Shown here piece after piece: positions 25,553 through 33,674 of a stretch of DNA of 33,674 nt. This DNA comes from Bacteroidota bacterium (GTDB taxonomy: Bacteria > Bacteroidota > Bacteroidia > UKL13-3): positions 1-33,674 of the forward strand of contig CANHBJ010000009.1 of assembly GCA_947459075.1 (NCBI GenBank), in the 5' to 3' direction. The notes beneath the pieces are model-generated. The model was not told the origin of the DNA and ran no database searches. It saw only the letters and a program-made list of their open reading frames with translations. Position 1 is the first letter of the stretch; each line of letters begins with the position of its first letter. The translations under genes and the position numbers were made by a program.

Positions 25553-25747
25553 TTATATAACTTTTACGTTAATCGCGCTTAAGCCTCTAGGGCCGTTTTG
25601 CGTTTCAAATGTAACCTTGTCGTTTTCGCGAATTTCGCTTTGTAAACCTGATACGTGAACAAAAATGTCTTGTCCGTTTCCGTTACTTGGAGAAATAAAT
25701 CCAAAGCCTTTCGTTTCGTTGAAAAACTTTACTGTGCCTTCTTGCAT
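25553..25747 (-). CDS. Cold-shock domain protein (Csp)
   Basis: The 64-residue Csp has RNP1 (KGFGFI, 13-18) and RNP2 (DIFVHV, 27-32). It is a single OB-fold RNA/ssDNA chaperone that destabilises RNA hairpins. The ATG at 25747 (MQEGTVKFFN) is the conserved start; the ORF extends 10 codons further upstream, but this is not seen in the family. A strong terminator follows. The gene diverges from the small unknown protein at 25871. The name CspA is not used because paralogues cannot be told apart. Confidence 0.95.
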   Translation of the reverse strand: MQEGTVKFFNETKGFGFISPSNGNGQDIFVHVSGLQSEIRENDKVTFETQNGPRGLSAINVKVI

Positions 25748-25870
25748 TGTAATTTTATTTAATAAATGAGGTTGCAAGATAGGTGTAAATTATTGATATG
25801 CAATCTTTTTATTTCAACTTTAAAACAAAGTGAGGCTTTATAGGCTTTAACAAGGTAAAATAAATTCACC

Positions 25871-26236
25871 ATGAATAGAAATAACGATATTTTAAAATTA
25901 CGTCCACCTATTTTAGTTGACCAAGAACTTAATCCTTTGTTGATAGAAGATTTTCAAAACACGGTGTTAAGGCCAATTCTTAAATTTCAACACGATTTGT
26001 TATTATCCTATTTTAAACAACATTTATCATACAAAAATTTGCCAATAAACGAGCAGGAGCGAAGTGCATACCTACATAATTGCTTTAGCAAAGATATTAA
26101 ACTACGTTATTTTTATATTGGTTTAATGGTTGCTCTTTTTACAACAGATGAAATTCTTTTTTACAATGAAAATTCTTCAGAAATAAACAAAAGAATTCTG
26201 CAAATGCTAATTCAACGCATAATTAGTGCACTGTAA
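25871..26236 (+). CDS. Small conserved Bacteroidota protein of unknown function
   Basis: The 121-residue protein opens LKLRPPILVDQE and carries EDFQNTVLRPILKFQHDLLLSYFKQH, then a helical C terminus with LRYFYIGLMVALFTTDEILFYNENSSEINKR. Similar sequences occur in many Bacteroidota and are sometimes labelled 'glyoxalase', which I do not support: no metal-binding His/Glu pattern is seen. There is no signal peptide or clear membrane helix, so it is probably cytosolic. It is divergent from the cold-shock gene and may share its regulatory region (25748-25870). Confidence 0.75.
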   Translation: MNRNNDILKLRPPILVDQELNPLLIEDFQNTVLRPILKFQHDLLLSYFKQHLSYKNLPINEQERSAYLHNCFSKDIKLRYFYIGLMVALFTTDEILFYNENSSEINKRILQMLIQRIISAL

Positions 26237-26368
26237 ATTACAAATTATTGATGTGCGTTATTCGCTTAAATACATACATGCTAAAAAATTAACAAGATGA
26301 GTAAATCTATAATACCATAACTAATTTAGAAATATGCCTTAAGCTATTAATGCTTAATGTGTTGAAAT

Positions 26369-27790
26369 TTAAATTGTGGTATTTAATTCAATAAAAACAG
26401 TTGTTCCTTTATCTTCTTCGCTTTCTAACCAGACAGAACCATCGTGTAACTTTACAATCTGCCTTACTATACTCAAGCCTAAACCAAACGATTTTTCTCC
26501 AGCTGTTCCAAATCTACCCGCTTTGGTAAACTTGTCGAAGATTATTTCCTGCAACTTGGGTGGAATACCTATACCATGATCTTTAAATTTTATTAATACG
26601 CGCTTATTTAAATATTGCGTGGTAATATTAATTTTAGTTCCGTTATCACTAAATTTAACTGCATTGCTAATAAGATTTGAAATTACGCGTTTAAATTTAT
26701 CATGGTGGATACGAACAAAAATCTCTTCTTTATTGGTATCTAAATGTATCGTAATGTTTTTGTTGGCGGCATTGTGGTTCTCATCTATTATAACATCACT
26801 TATAAATGAATTTAGTTCTGTGTTTGCTAAATTTAACTTAAAGTTATCATTATCCAATTCGGTAGCATCTAGTATATCATTAATAATGCTTAATACATTG
26901 TTACACGATCGGGTAATTAAGTCAATATATTGATCATTTTCGTGCGATGATGATATTAACAAATTGCTTAGTCCTAATATAGCTGTAATCGGATTACGTA
27001 TATCGTGCGCCACATTAACTAAAATATTATCCTTTGTGATATTTAGTTGCTGTAACGCTATATTTTTACGTTTTAGTTCCGTTATGTTTCGTGTTATTAT
27101 AATGATGTTTTTTACTTTGTTATTATCAAATATCGGGTAGGTTTCTAACCAATAATATTCCTTATTGTATTCATATTCTATACTTTCAGAGTTGCCATTT
27201 CTTGTGCTTTTGTATATAGGAACAAGCATCTCTAAATTCAGTTGATTGCTAATGTCAATTAGGTTTTTTCCCATCAAATAATTGGCATCAATTCCTTGTT
27301 TTTTCATCTCACCGCATACGGCTATGGCAATAGTAAAGTCGGTATCACAAACCAACACATCAATATTGGGAATATTAGCAGCCAACAACTTAAAAGCTTG
27401 TAAATTAATTTCGTTGTTCTTTTCTTGTGTAACATCAATTACTTTAATCATGATACCCTCTACTAATTTATCTTTAAGCAGTGGATTAACAGTAATTTTA
27501 TAATGTAACGTTTGTTCTTGATTATCTTTAATACTTATTACTTCTTCAAAGTATTTACCTAAAAGTGCATTGTTTAGCCTAGGGAGCCATTCTTTACTAT
27601 ATACTTCAGCAGTTTTATCGTATATTGTTTCGTTAAGTTGTGGAATAAAACCGTGCACCAACTTTATCATTTCACCAAAATTCTGGTTAAAGTAAACAGC
27701 TTTTAACGATGTGTCTAGAACACACACCATTTCATCCATTGCATCTATTATAGATTTAAGTAAATTATCCTTATTTAAGTTTAAGGGCAT
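26369..27790 (-). CDS. Cytosolic PAS-domain sensor histidine kinase
   Basis: The 473-residue kinase has two PAS-like domains (about 8-120 and 140-240; each ends in a PAC-like VIDVTQEKN or ITRNITELKRKN segment). A HisKA domain with His262 in NVAHDIRNPITAIL follows, then a HATPase_c domain: N box NLISNAVKFS (about 372-381), G1 DHGIGIP (404-410), F box FDKFTKAGR, and G2 GLGLSIVRQIV (436-446). It lacks any transmembrane segment, so it senses an internal signal. No response regulator is adjacent, so it is an orphan kinase. It lies 53 bases downstream of priA in the same direction. Confidence 0.92.
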   Translation of the reverse strand: MPLNLNKDNLLKSIIDAMDEMVCVLDTSLKAVYFNQNFGEMIKLVHGFIPQLNETIYDKTAEVYSKEWLPRLNNALLGKYFEEVISIKDNQEQTLHYKITVNPLLKDKLVEGIMIKVIDVTQEKNNEINLQAFKLLAANIPNIDVLVCDTDFTIAIAVCGEMKKQGIDANYLMGKNLIDISNQLNLEMLVPIYKSTRNGNSESIEYEYNKEYYWLETYPIFDNNKVKNIIIITRNITELKRKNIALQQLNITKDNILVNVAHDIRNPITAILGLSNLLISSSHENDQYIDLITRSCNNVLSIINDILDATELDNDNFKLNLANTELNSFISDVIIDENHNAANKNITIHLDTNKEEIFVRIHHDKFKRVISNLISNAVKFSDNGTKINITTQYLNKRVLIKFKDHGIGIPPKLQEIIFDKFTKAGRFGTAGEKSFGLGLSIVRQIVKLHDGSVWLESEEDKGTTVFIELNTTI

Positions 27791-27843
27791 TATGCTTAAT
27801 TTTTATTAGATTGGTTATGTGATAGCGATTTACCATAAAATGA

Positions 27844-30300
27844 TTAGTATGGGTCAACATCGGCAAAAATTATAATCGACTTAAATTCTTTATCATTTAT
27901 AACCTGCAACATACATGTAAAAATAAATTGTTTTACCTGCCCTAAGTTTGGCGAGGCTTTATCTATTTTTACTAAAATCTCCTTAATAAATAAGTTTCTT
28001 GCTCTACCAATATAAGGACTTTCAGGGCCAATTACATTGGTGCCTAAACGTTTAAAGAGCATTTTTTGCAAACTAAAAGCGGCTTTTTCGCAGGTGTTGT
28101 AATCTCGGTGTTTTATGATTAGTTTAATTAATCGGGTGTGGGGCGGATAACCAAACTTTTCGCGGTCTAATATTTCGTTAGCATATAAGTTTTGGTAACG
28201 TTGTGCTAAAACTTCTTGCAAAACATGGTGGTTTGGGGTGTTTGATTGTATGATAACTTTACCCTGTTGTGCTTTGCGCCCTGCACGTCCACCCACCTGA
28301 GTTAACAATTGATATGCTCTTTCGTGTGCCCTAAAATCTGGAAAATAAAGTAATTGATCAGCGTTTATAACACCCACCAAACTCACATTTCCAAAATCAA
28401 GACCTTTACTAATCATTTGCGTACCAATTAAAATATCAGCTTCATGTTGTTCAAAGCTTCTAATAATTTGTTCGTGGCCGTTTTTAGATTTACTGGCTTC
28501 TAAATCAAGTCTCAATACCCTAGCTTTAGGGAATTGTATTTTAATTTCGTCTTCTATTTTTTCGGTTCCAAAACCTTTAAGGGTTACATGATGCGAACCA
28601 CACGCAATGCAATTGCTTGGGGGTTTAGTTGTATGCCCACAGTAATGGCACTTCATGCTATCATTGTATTTATGATAGGTTAAGTTGATATCGCAGTTTA
28701 TACAACGTGGTATCCAATTACAGGTGTTACATTCCATAATTGGGGCATAACCTCTTCTGTTTTGAAATAAAATTATTTGTTCGTTGGCATTTAAAGCATG
28801 CTCAATTGCTTGGTAAAGTATATTGGTTAAATAACCATGCATGCTTTTGGTGCGTGTATCTTCACTTATGTTACCAATAATCATATCGGGTAAAAGCACC
28901 GAACCAAAACGATTTTTTAATTCAACTAAACCATATTTACCCAAGCGGGCATTGTGGTAACTTTCAAAGCTTGGTGTAGCAGAACCTAAAAGTGTTTTTG
29001 CTTGCCATGTGTAAGCTAAAAAAATAGCGGCATCGCGCGCATGGTATCTTGGGGCAGGGTCTTGTTGTTTGTATGATGTTTCGTGTTCTTCATCAACAAT
29101 AATTAACCCCAGCTCTTTAAATGGCAGGAAAATAGACGAACGCGCACCAATAATTACAAGTGGTGTTCCCGAATTAACTTTTTGCCAAATTTCTACACGT
29201 TCATTTTGACTAAATTTAGAGTGAAATGAAATTGCTTTATCGCCAAAGTATTTTCTTATACGTTGCACAATTTGTGAGGTGAGGGCAATTTCTGGTAAAA
29301 GAAACAATACTTGTTTGCCTTTATCCAATTGCTCTTCAATTAACTTAACATATACGTGGGTTTTACCGCTAGAAGTTATGCCATGCAGCAGTACCACATC
29401 TTTTTCAGTAAAATATTGGGTTGTTAATTCGTATGCTTGATTTTGCTCAGCATTTAAGGTAAAAGTATCTACAATTTCGTTTGGAATGATAAGCCTATCA
29501 ATAGCATGTTTATACTCCTGTAAAATTTCCTTTTTAACTAATGTTTTAAGTGCACTTTCACTAAAATCGCCAAATTCAATTAACTGTTTTTTGCTTACGT
29601 GTTCGGTTTGATTTTTTAAATGCACAAGCGCCATTAAGACATCAAGCTGCTTGGGTGTTTTTTCTAATTTTGCAAATAGTTCACTTAGCGCCTTTTCATT
29701 ATCTAAACCATCGGCAAGTTTAATACAAGTGATGGTTTTGGGTTTGTATTTTTCTTTAATGTCTTCTGTATATACGATAACGCCTTTTGTGTATAATCCT
29801 TTTAGCACACCAAATACATTCTTAACATCCAGTATTGCACTTATTTCGCTAATACTTAAGTGTGGTGCTACTGTTAATGCTTCGGTAATTAAAAATTCTT
29901 TATCGGTAAGCGCAATACTACCTAATTCTGCATCTGGATTAAGCATTACCAGTGTTTCACTTTCTAACTTAAAAGGAGCGGGTAGGGCTGCATTCATCAC
30001 ATCACCAAGCGTGCACAAGTAATAACTACTTATCCAATTCCAAAACCTAAATTGTTGTTCACTAACTATTGGGGAATCGTCTAAAATGGCATGTATGTAT
30101 TTAGCCTCGTATTCTTGTGGTGGTGTATGTGTAATTTGATATACAATTGCACTGTAAAATTTCTTTTTGCCAAATTGTACTATTACCCTTTTACCAGGTG
30201 CTATATCATCAACCATTTCGCTTGGAACCCTATAAGTGTATAACTTATGCAGCGGCAATGGAAGTATAATTAAGGTAAATGTGGCTAGCTGATCTGTCAA
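27844..30300 (-). CDS. priA: Primosomal protein N' (replication restart helicase PriA)
   Basis: PriA recognises stalled replication forks and reloads the DnaB-type helicase. The 818-residue product has an N-terminal DNA-binding part (YTYRVP near 21), Walker A GITSSGKT (307-314) in the helicase domain, the DEEH motif in LIIVDEEHETSYKQQDPAPRYH, and eight Cys for two zinc ions (CNTCNWIPRCINCD, CHYCGH, CIACGSH). The helicase C-terminal motifs DILIGTQMISKGLDF and QVGGRAGR are also present. The likely start is a TTG at 30300, because no ATG precedes YTYRVP; in-frame codons continue about 15 residues upstream, so the exact start is unsure. It lies 25 bases after the lipoprotein gene. Confidence 0.96.
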   Translation of the reverse strand: MTDQLATFTLIILPLPLHKLYTYRVPSEMVDDIAPGKRVIVQFGKKKFYSAIVYQITHTPPQEYEAKYIHAILDDSPIVSEQQFRFWNWISSYYLCTLGDVMNAALPAPFKLESETLVMLNPDAELGSIALTDKEFLITEALTVAPHLSISEISAILDVKNVFGVLKGLYTKGVIVYTEDIKEKYKPKTITCIKLADGLDNEKALSELFAKLEKTPKQLDVLMALVHLKNQTEHVSKKQLIEFGDFSESALKTLVKKEILQEYKHAIDRLIIPNEIVDTFTLNAEQNQAYELTTQYFTEKDVVLLHGITSSGKTHVYVKLIEEQLDKGKQVLFLLPEIALTSQIVQRIRKYFGDKAISFHSKFSQNERVEIWQKVNSGTPLVIIGARSSIFLPFKELGLIIVDEEHETSYKQQDPAPRYHARDAAIFLAYTWQAKTLLGSATPSFESYHNARLGKYGLVELKNRFGSVLLPDMIIGNISEDTRTKSMHGYLTNILYQAIEHALNANEQIILFQNRRGYAPIMECNTCNWIPRCINCDINLTYHKYNDSMKCHYCGHTTKPPSNCIACGSHHVTLKGFGTEKIEDEIKIQFPKARVLRLDLEASKSKNGHEQIIRSFEQHEADILIGTQMISKGLDFGNVSLVGVINADQLLYFPDFRAHERAYQLLTQVGGRAGRKAQQGKVIIQSNTPNHHVLQEVLAQRYQNLYANEILDREKFGYPPHTRLIKLIIKHRDYNTCEKAAFSLQKMLFKRLGTNVIGPESPYIGRARNLFIKEILVKIDKASPNLGQVKQFIFTCMLQVINDKEFKSIIIFADVDPY

Positions 30301-30325
30301 TGCAGGTGATATTGAATAATAATGA

Positions 30326-31069
30326 TTATTTAATTTTATATAGTTCTAATAACTTATTGGCTTTAATGTAATAAGGCTTTTCACCAGAAGATGTTACTTT
30401 TTTAAGTTTAAAAAGTGTCAATGTTTTTCCGTGCCATTCCCATGTACAATATTCAATGCCCTTATCACCGCTCATAAGCACTATATCTCCATCGTAAAAG
30501 CTTCTGCAATCACCACCAATACAAGTTTCATAATACGTATAATGATTTAAACCAGTTATGTTTCCATTGGTATAAAATTGTACAGGAATATTATTATTAG
30601 CTAGTTTATAAATACCTCCAAATATGATTGAATTTACCACGCGTTGGGATGATACAGGCGGAAAATTAACATTTGAACTTTCAATTAAACGGTCATCAGG
30701 TTTAACATACACATATTGTTCACTATCTATTTTGTAGCTAAGGTAATAAGCTTGTTCGTTTATATAAATACTTAAAGGTTTGTTGTTAATGTAATTATCA
30801 ATAACAATTTGATTTGATGTTTTATGGTAAAAAGGAAATGTTTGACTTTCGGTGTTGTTATATAGAAAGGTGATAGAATCGATGTGCCGTTTTAAAATAA
30901 TTTCCTGCATCTGTTTAGGGCCTGCCTTTTGTATAGAACGGTATTTTTGCACAGTGTCTAGGTAGTTAATTAACACCCAATTTCCTTCAAAAAAACTATA
31001 ACGGTATTTATCGTACGAGCAAGCGCACAACATCAACAACAATAAAACTAAGATGGGCATTTTATTCAC
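30326..31069 (-). CDS. Predicted lipoprotein of unknown function
   Basis: The 247-residue protein has a signal peptide ending in a lipobox (LCA-C, lipid on Cys16) followed by SYDKYRYSF. The rest is a beta-strand-rich domain with aromatic residues and paired Cys (CIGGDC near 183-188). I recognise no family. It would be anchored in the inner or outer membrane; there is no Asp at position 2 after Cys. It ends 25 bases before priA, probably by chance of position rather than function. Confidence 0.8.
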   Translation of the reverse strand: MNKMPILVLLLLMLCACSYDKYRYSFFEGNWVLINYLDTVQKYRSIQKAGPKQMQEIILKRHIDSITFLYNNTESQTFPFYHKTSNQIVIDNYINNKPLSIYINEQAYYLSYKIDSEQYVYVKPDDRLIESSNVNFPPVSSQRVVNSIIFGGIYKLANNNIPVQFYTNGNITGLNHYTYYETCIGGDCRSFYDGDIVLMSGDKGIEYCTWEWHGKTLTLFKLKKVTSSGEKPYYIKANKLLELYKIK

Positions 31070-31131
31070 GGTGCTAAAATAGTTAAATTTAACATGATTG
31101 CCTATTAATTGGCATAAATCAAAACAGATGA

Positions 31132-31163
31132 TTGGTGTTATAATTTAAATAAAATGTACTTTG
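31132..31163 (+). promoter_or_regulatory. Candidate promoter of the LMW phosphatase gene
   Basis: TTG (31132-31134), a 21-base spacer and GTACTTTG (31156-31163; TTTG exact, TA half poor) precede the ATG at 31168 by 4 bases. Confidence 0.4.
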
Positions 31164-31167
31164 CATT

Positions 31168-31650
31168 ATGATTAAAGTATTATTTGTTTGTTTGGGAAAC
31201 ATCTGCAGATCACCGCTTGCCGAAGGCGTTTTTCGTCAAAAAACAATTGAGCAAGATGTTAGTCATTTATTCCATGTAGACTCTGCCGGAACGGCTTCAT
31301 ACCACATTGGCGCTTTACCTGATGAAAGAAGCAGAGCGGTTGTATTAAAACGAGGATTTGAATTAACACATAAAGCAAGAGCTTTTAACGCTAATGATTT
31401 TAGCGAGTTTAATTACATTATAGCCATGGATAAAAACAACCTGAATAATATCAAGCGTTTAATGCCCGATGATACCGATAGCAAGGTGTTATTGATGCGT
31501 CATTTTGATTTGTTGGAAAAAGATGGAGAAGTACCTGATCCTTATTATGGTGACATGAAAGATTTTGAACATGTGTATGATATTTTAAATAGAAGTTGTG
31601 ATGTGATGCTTGGTTATTTAATGGATGAACTAAGCGCTGCTGGAAAATAA
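31168..31650 (+). CDS. Low-molecular-weight protein-tyrosine phosphatase
   Basis: The 160-residue enzyme has the N-terminal P-loop VCLGNICRSPLAEG, with catalytic Cys8 and Arg14 (C-x5-R), HVDSAGTASYHIGALPDERS (36-55), and the general acid Asp124 in VPDPYYGD. It belongs to the LMW-PTP family and removes phosphate from tyrosine or small acyl phosphates; it often works against bacterial tyrosine kinases in exopolysaccharide control, but none is nearby. All catalytic residues are present. Confidence 0.95.
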   Translation: MIKVLFVCLGNICRSPLAEGVFRQKTIEQDVSHLFHVDSAGTASYHIGALPDERSRAVVLKRGFELTHKARAFNANDFSEFNYIIAMDKNNLNNIKRLMPDDTDSKVLLMRHFDLLEKDGEVPDPYYGDMKDFEHVYDILNRSCDVMLGYLMDELSAAGK

Positions 31651-31940
31651 ATGGAGTACACTTTACTTTTACACATTAGGTAAATGCTGGTTTGTAGTTT
31701 CTTTACTAGGTTTTCTGTATTGAATAAAAATTACCTTGTAACATATTTCTGAGCAATTAAAGTTGTTTGATAACCCTTAATTTCAGTTAACCATTCGCAC
31801 CACATCCGTTAATGATTTGTTTCATAACTAATATCTTTTTTCCGACAATTAACAATTACAAGTGTAAAACAATACAATTACACATACATTGGCTTAATAC
31901 GAATCATGTTACTTCGTGAGTTGTAAAAATATTCATTAAC
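31651..31940. other. Intergenic spacer upstream of murA
   Basis: These 290 AT-rich bases contain no coding frame longer than a few codons, no tRNA, and no clear terminator or promoter match. It presumably holds the murA promoter. Confidence 0.4.
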
Positions 31941-33248
31941 ATGAGTTCATTTAAAGTAAACGGTGGTAATAAATTAAAAGGCGAAATCATTCCGCAAGGA
32001 GCTAAAAATGAGGCCTTACAAATTGTATCAGCAGTGCTATTAACAGCCGAAAAGGTTACCATACAAAATATACCTCAAATACGTGATGTATTAAAACTGA
32101 TAGAGCTTTTGGGCGAATTAGGGGTTAAGATAGAAAAACTATCAGACGATACATACACCTTTGAAGCTAAAGATGTAAACCTTGAATATTTACGTAGTGA
32201 GGATTTTAAACAGAAAGGTGCCGCATTAAGAGGTTCAATTATGATTATTGGCCCTATGCTAGCGCGTTTCGGCATGGCATACATACCAGAACCGGGTGGA
32301 GATAAAATTGGCCGTAGGCCAGTTGATACCCATTTACGTGGTTTTGAAAGTTTAGGCGCAACATTTGAACATTTGCGTGAAGAGCGTTTTTATAAAATAA
32401 ACGGCAAAAACCTTAAAGGTACTTATATCATGCTTGATGAAGCATCGGTTACTGGTACGGCTAATATAGCTATGGCCGCTGCGTTGGCAAAAGGTACTAC
32501 CCAAATATACAATGCAGCCTGCGAACCTTATTTGCAGCAATTGTGCAAAATGATTAACAGCATGGGTGGTAAAATTAGTGGCATTGGTTCTAATTTATTA
32601 ACCATTGAGGGTGTTGATTCTTTAGGTGGTTGCACACATCGTATGCTACCTGATATGATTGAAATAGGTTCATTTATTGGTTTAGCAGCAGCAACACATT
32701 CAGAAATATTAATAAAGGATTGCTCAATAGCTAACTTGGGTATAATTCCAAATGTGTTTCGTAAAATGGGTATAGAGTTGGAGTTTAGAGGCGATGATAT
32801 TTTTGTGCCATCGCAAGAAAGTTATAAAATACAATCGCTAATTGATGGTAGTATTTTAACCATTAAAGATGGCATATGGCCAGCATTTACACCCGATTTA
32901 ATTTCTATTGCATTGGTTACAGCAACACAGGCAAAAGGCAGTGTGCTTATACATCAATGGATGTTTGAAAGCCGCTTGTTCTTTGTAGATAACCTAATTG
33001 ATATGGGAGCAAAAATCATTTTATGCGATCCGCATAGGGCAGTGGTTATTGGTAGCAACCGCGAAACAAAATTGCGTGGCATTACCATGAGCTCACCAGA
33101 TATCAGGGCAGGTGTATCTATGTTAATAGCTGCGATGGCTGCTAATGGCACAAGTACCATCAACAATATTGAGCAAATAGATCGCGGATATCAGTTTATT
33201 GATAAACGTTTAAATGCAATTGGTGCCGATATAACACGAATTGATTAA
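31941..33248 (+). CDS. murA: UDP-N-acetylglucosamine 1-carboxyvinyltransferase MurA (Asp active-site form)
   Basis: MurA joins enolpyruvate from PEP to UDP-GlcNAc, the first committed step of peptidoglycan synthesis, in the cytosol. The 435-residue product shows the EPSP-synthase-like fold: KNEAL (22-26), RGSIMIIGPMLARFG (97-111), and the active loop PEPGGDKIGRRPVDTHL. The residue that is Cys115 in E. coli MurA is Asp121 here (codon at 32301-32303). Later motifs GSFIGLAAATHSE, WPAFTPDLIS and SPDIRAGVSMLIAAM are standard. The Asp form is active in other bacteria but is not alkylated by fosfomycin. Inference: natural resistance to that drug. Confidence 0.96.
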   Translation: MSSFKVNGGNKLKGEIIPQGAKNEALQIVSAVLLTAEKVTIQNIPQIRDVLKLIELLGELGVKIEKLSDDTYTFEAKDVNLEYLRSEDFKQKGAALRGSIMIIGPMLARFGMAYIPEPGGDKIGRRPVDTHLRGFESLGATFEHLREERFYKINGKNLKGTYIMLDEASVTGTANIAMAAALAKGTTQIYNAACEPYLQQLCKMINSMGGKISGIGSNLLTIEGVDSLGGCTHRMLPDMIEIGSFIGLAAATHSEILIKDCSIANLGIIPNVFRKMGIELEFRGDDIFVPSQESYKIQSLIDGSILTIKDGIWPAFTPDLISIALVTATQAKGSVLIHQWMFESRLFFVDNLIDMGAKIILCDPHRAVVIGSNRETKLRGITMSSPDIRAGVSMLIAAMAANGTSTINNIEQIDRGYQFIDKRLNAIGADITRID

Positions 33249-33372
33249 TGCCTTTAAATTCTTAAATCAACACCCTTGGTATGATACTAATTTGTTACAG
33301 CGGCATGTACAATTATCATTAATCAAACTTCTTATTATAAAAAATAACCACATTTGGTATAACTTAGCTGCC

Positions 33373-33674
33373 ATGTTTAAATGGCTTCTAATTTCTATAG
33401 CCTTCTTGGTGTCTAATCAAATCAGTGCACAGCGTGTTTTGCATTTGTCTGATACGTTTCCAGTTTTTCAATTGCCAACCACAACGGGTGAAACATACAC
33501 CAACGATAGCACATTGCAATACCCAACCATTTACGTTTTTTGGGCATCTTGGAATTTAGCCTCATTAGAATTATTGGATGAAATTAAACAACATTACCAT
33601 GTTATTAACCCTACACGTAGGGGAATTAAACAAATTTTTATTGATGTAGTTGATATTAGCATTGATACCAAGCC
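33373..33674 (+). CDS. Secreted thioredoxin-fold protein without CxxC, 3' end outside window
   Basis: The ATG at 33373 opens a frame that runs off the window (100 codons visible). It has a signal peptide (MFKWLLISIAFLVSNQISAQ), then SDTFPVFQLPTTTGETYT, which is the N-terminal strand of TlpA/peroxiredoxin-like proteins, and VFWASWNLASLELLDEIKQH where the active-site FWATWCxPC would sit. Both Cys are replaced (Trp-Asn-Leu-Ala-Ser), so no thiol redox activity is expected from this site. The frame is open upstream to a TTG at 33241, overlapping murA by 8 bases, but the signal peptide favours the ATG. Exact family cannot be set from a fragment. Confidence 0.7.
   Translation, partial: MFKWLLISIAFLVSNQISAQRVLHLSDTFPVFQLPTTTGETYTNDSTLQYPTIYVFWASWNLASLELLDEIKQHYHVINPTRRGIKQIFIDVVDISIDTK

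Noticed and set aside
29651-30022. + strand frame of 123 codons inside priA
   Set aside because: It is the complement of the PriA N-terminal region with no supporting motif.

Overview
The window looks like chromosomal DNA of a Bacteroidota bacterium (a Chitinophagia, Sphingobacteriia or Flavobacteriia type lineage; the sequence alone does not fix the order). The evidence is AT-rich DNA, near absence of Shine-Dalgarno sites, several matches to the Bacteroidota promoter form TTG-N19..21-TAnnTTTG, and a gene set typical of the phylum: a GSCFA protein, a DUF2911 protein, a BatA-like protein, an OmpA protein with PD40 repeats, an ExbB-ExbD-TonB set and a MurA with Asp in place of the catalytic Cys. 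Most genes are housekeeping or cell-envelope genes. I see no tRNA, rRNA, CRISPR array, prophage or intact insertion sequence.

Layout. 1-645: 3' part of an outer-membrane barrel gene. 722-1539 (-): a decayed stretch in which remnants of a PIG-L/LmbE deacetylase gene and of fdhD are joined. 1669-4384: a small MscS channel, an alpha/beta hydrolase and a secreted Ig-like protein; the last two converge on a palindromic element with 20-bp terminal inverted repeats. 4762-8159 (+): L-2-hydroxyglutarate dehydrogenase (lhgO), a YbgC-type thioesterase, a 14-nt tandem array with no G on the + strand, a YihY membrane protein and a secreted thioredoxin. 8319-10240 (+): exbB-exbD-tonB, overlapping tail to tail with a P2-type cation ATPase (10230-12707 -). 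A PIN-PhoH ATPase follows (12770-14104 -), then a hairpin-rich array of 150-bp repeats, a GSCFA protein, and convergent lipB.

16455-20540: TerC (-) diverges from a thioredoxin-like [2Fe-2S] ferredoxin (+), followed by a BatA-like membrane protein and a LacX-type aldose epimerase-like protein. 20547-25747 (-): OmpA/PD40 protein, DUF2911 protein, HEAT-like protein, FUSC membrane protein and a cold-shock protein. 25871-31069: a small conserved unknown (+), then (-) a cytosolic PAS histidine kinase, PriA and a lipoprotein. 31168-33674 (+): low-molecular-weight tyrosine phosphatase, MurA and the 5' part of a secreted thioredoxin-fold protein that lacks the CxxC motif.

The functional groups I can defend are TonB energisation of outer-membrane transport, envelope building (MurA, OmpA, BatA-like, FUSC) and core metabolism or repair (LipB, LhgO, PriA). 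I do not see a coherent new multi-gene defence or metabolic system. The unusual content is mostly non-coding: three different repeat or palindrome structures, terminators placed almost on the next start codon, a recurrent near-leaderless promoter arrangement, and the gene-remnant chimera.
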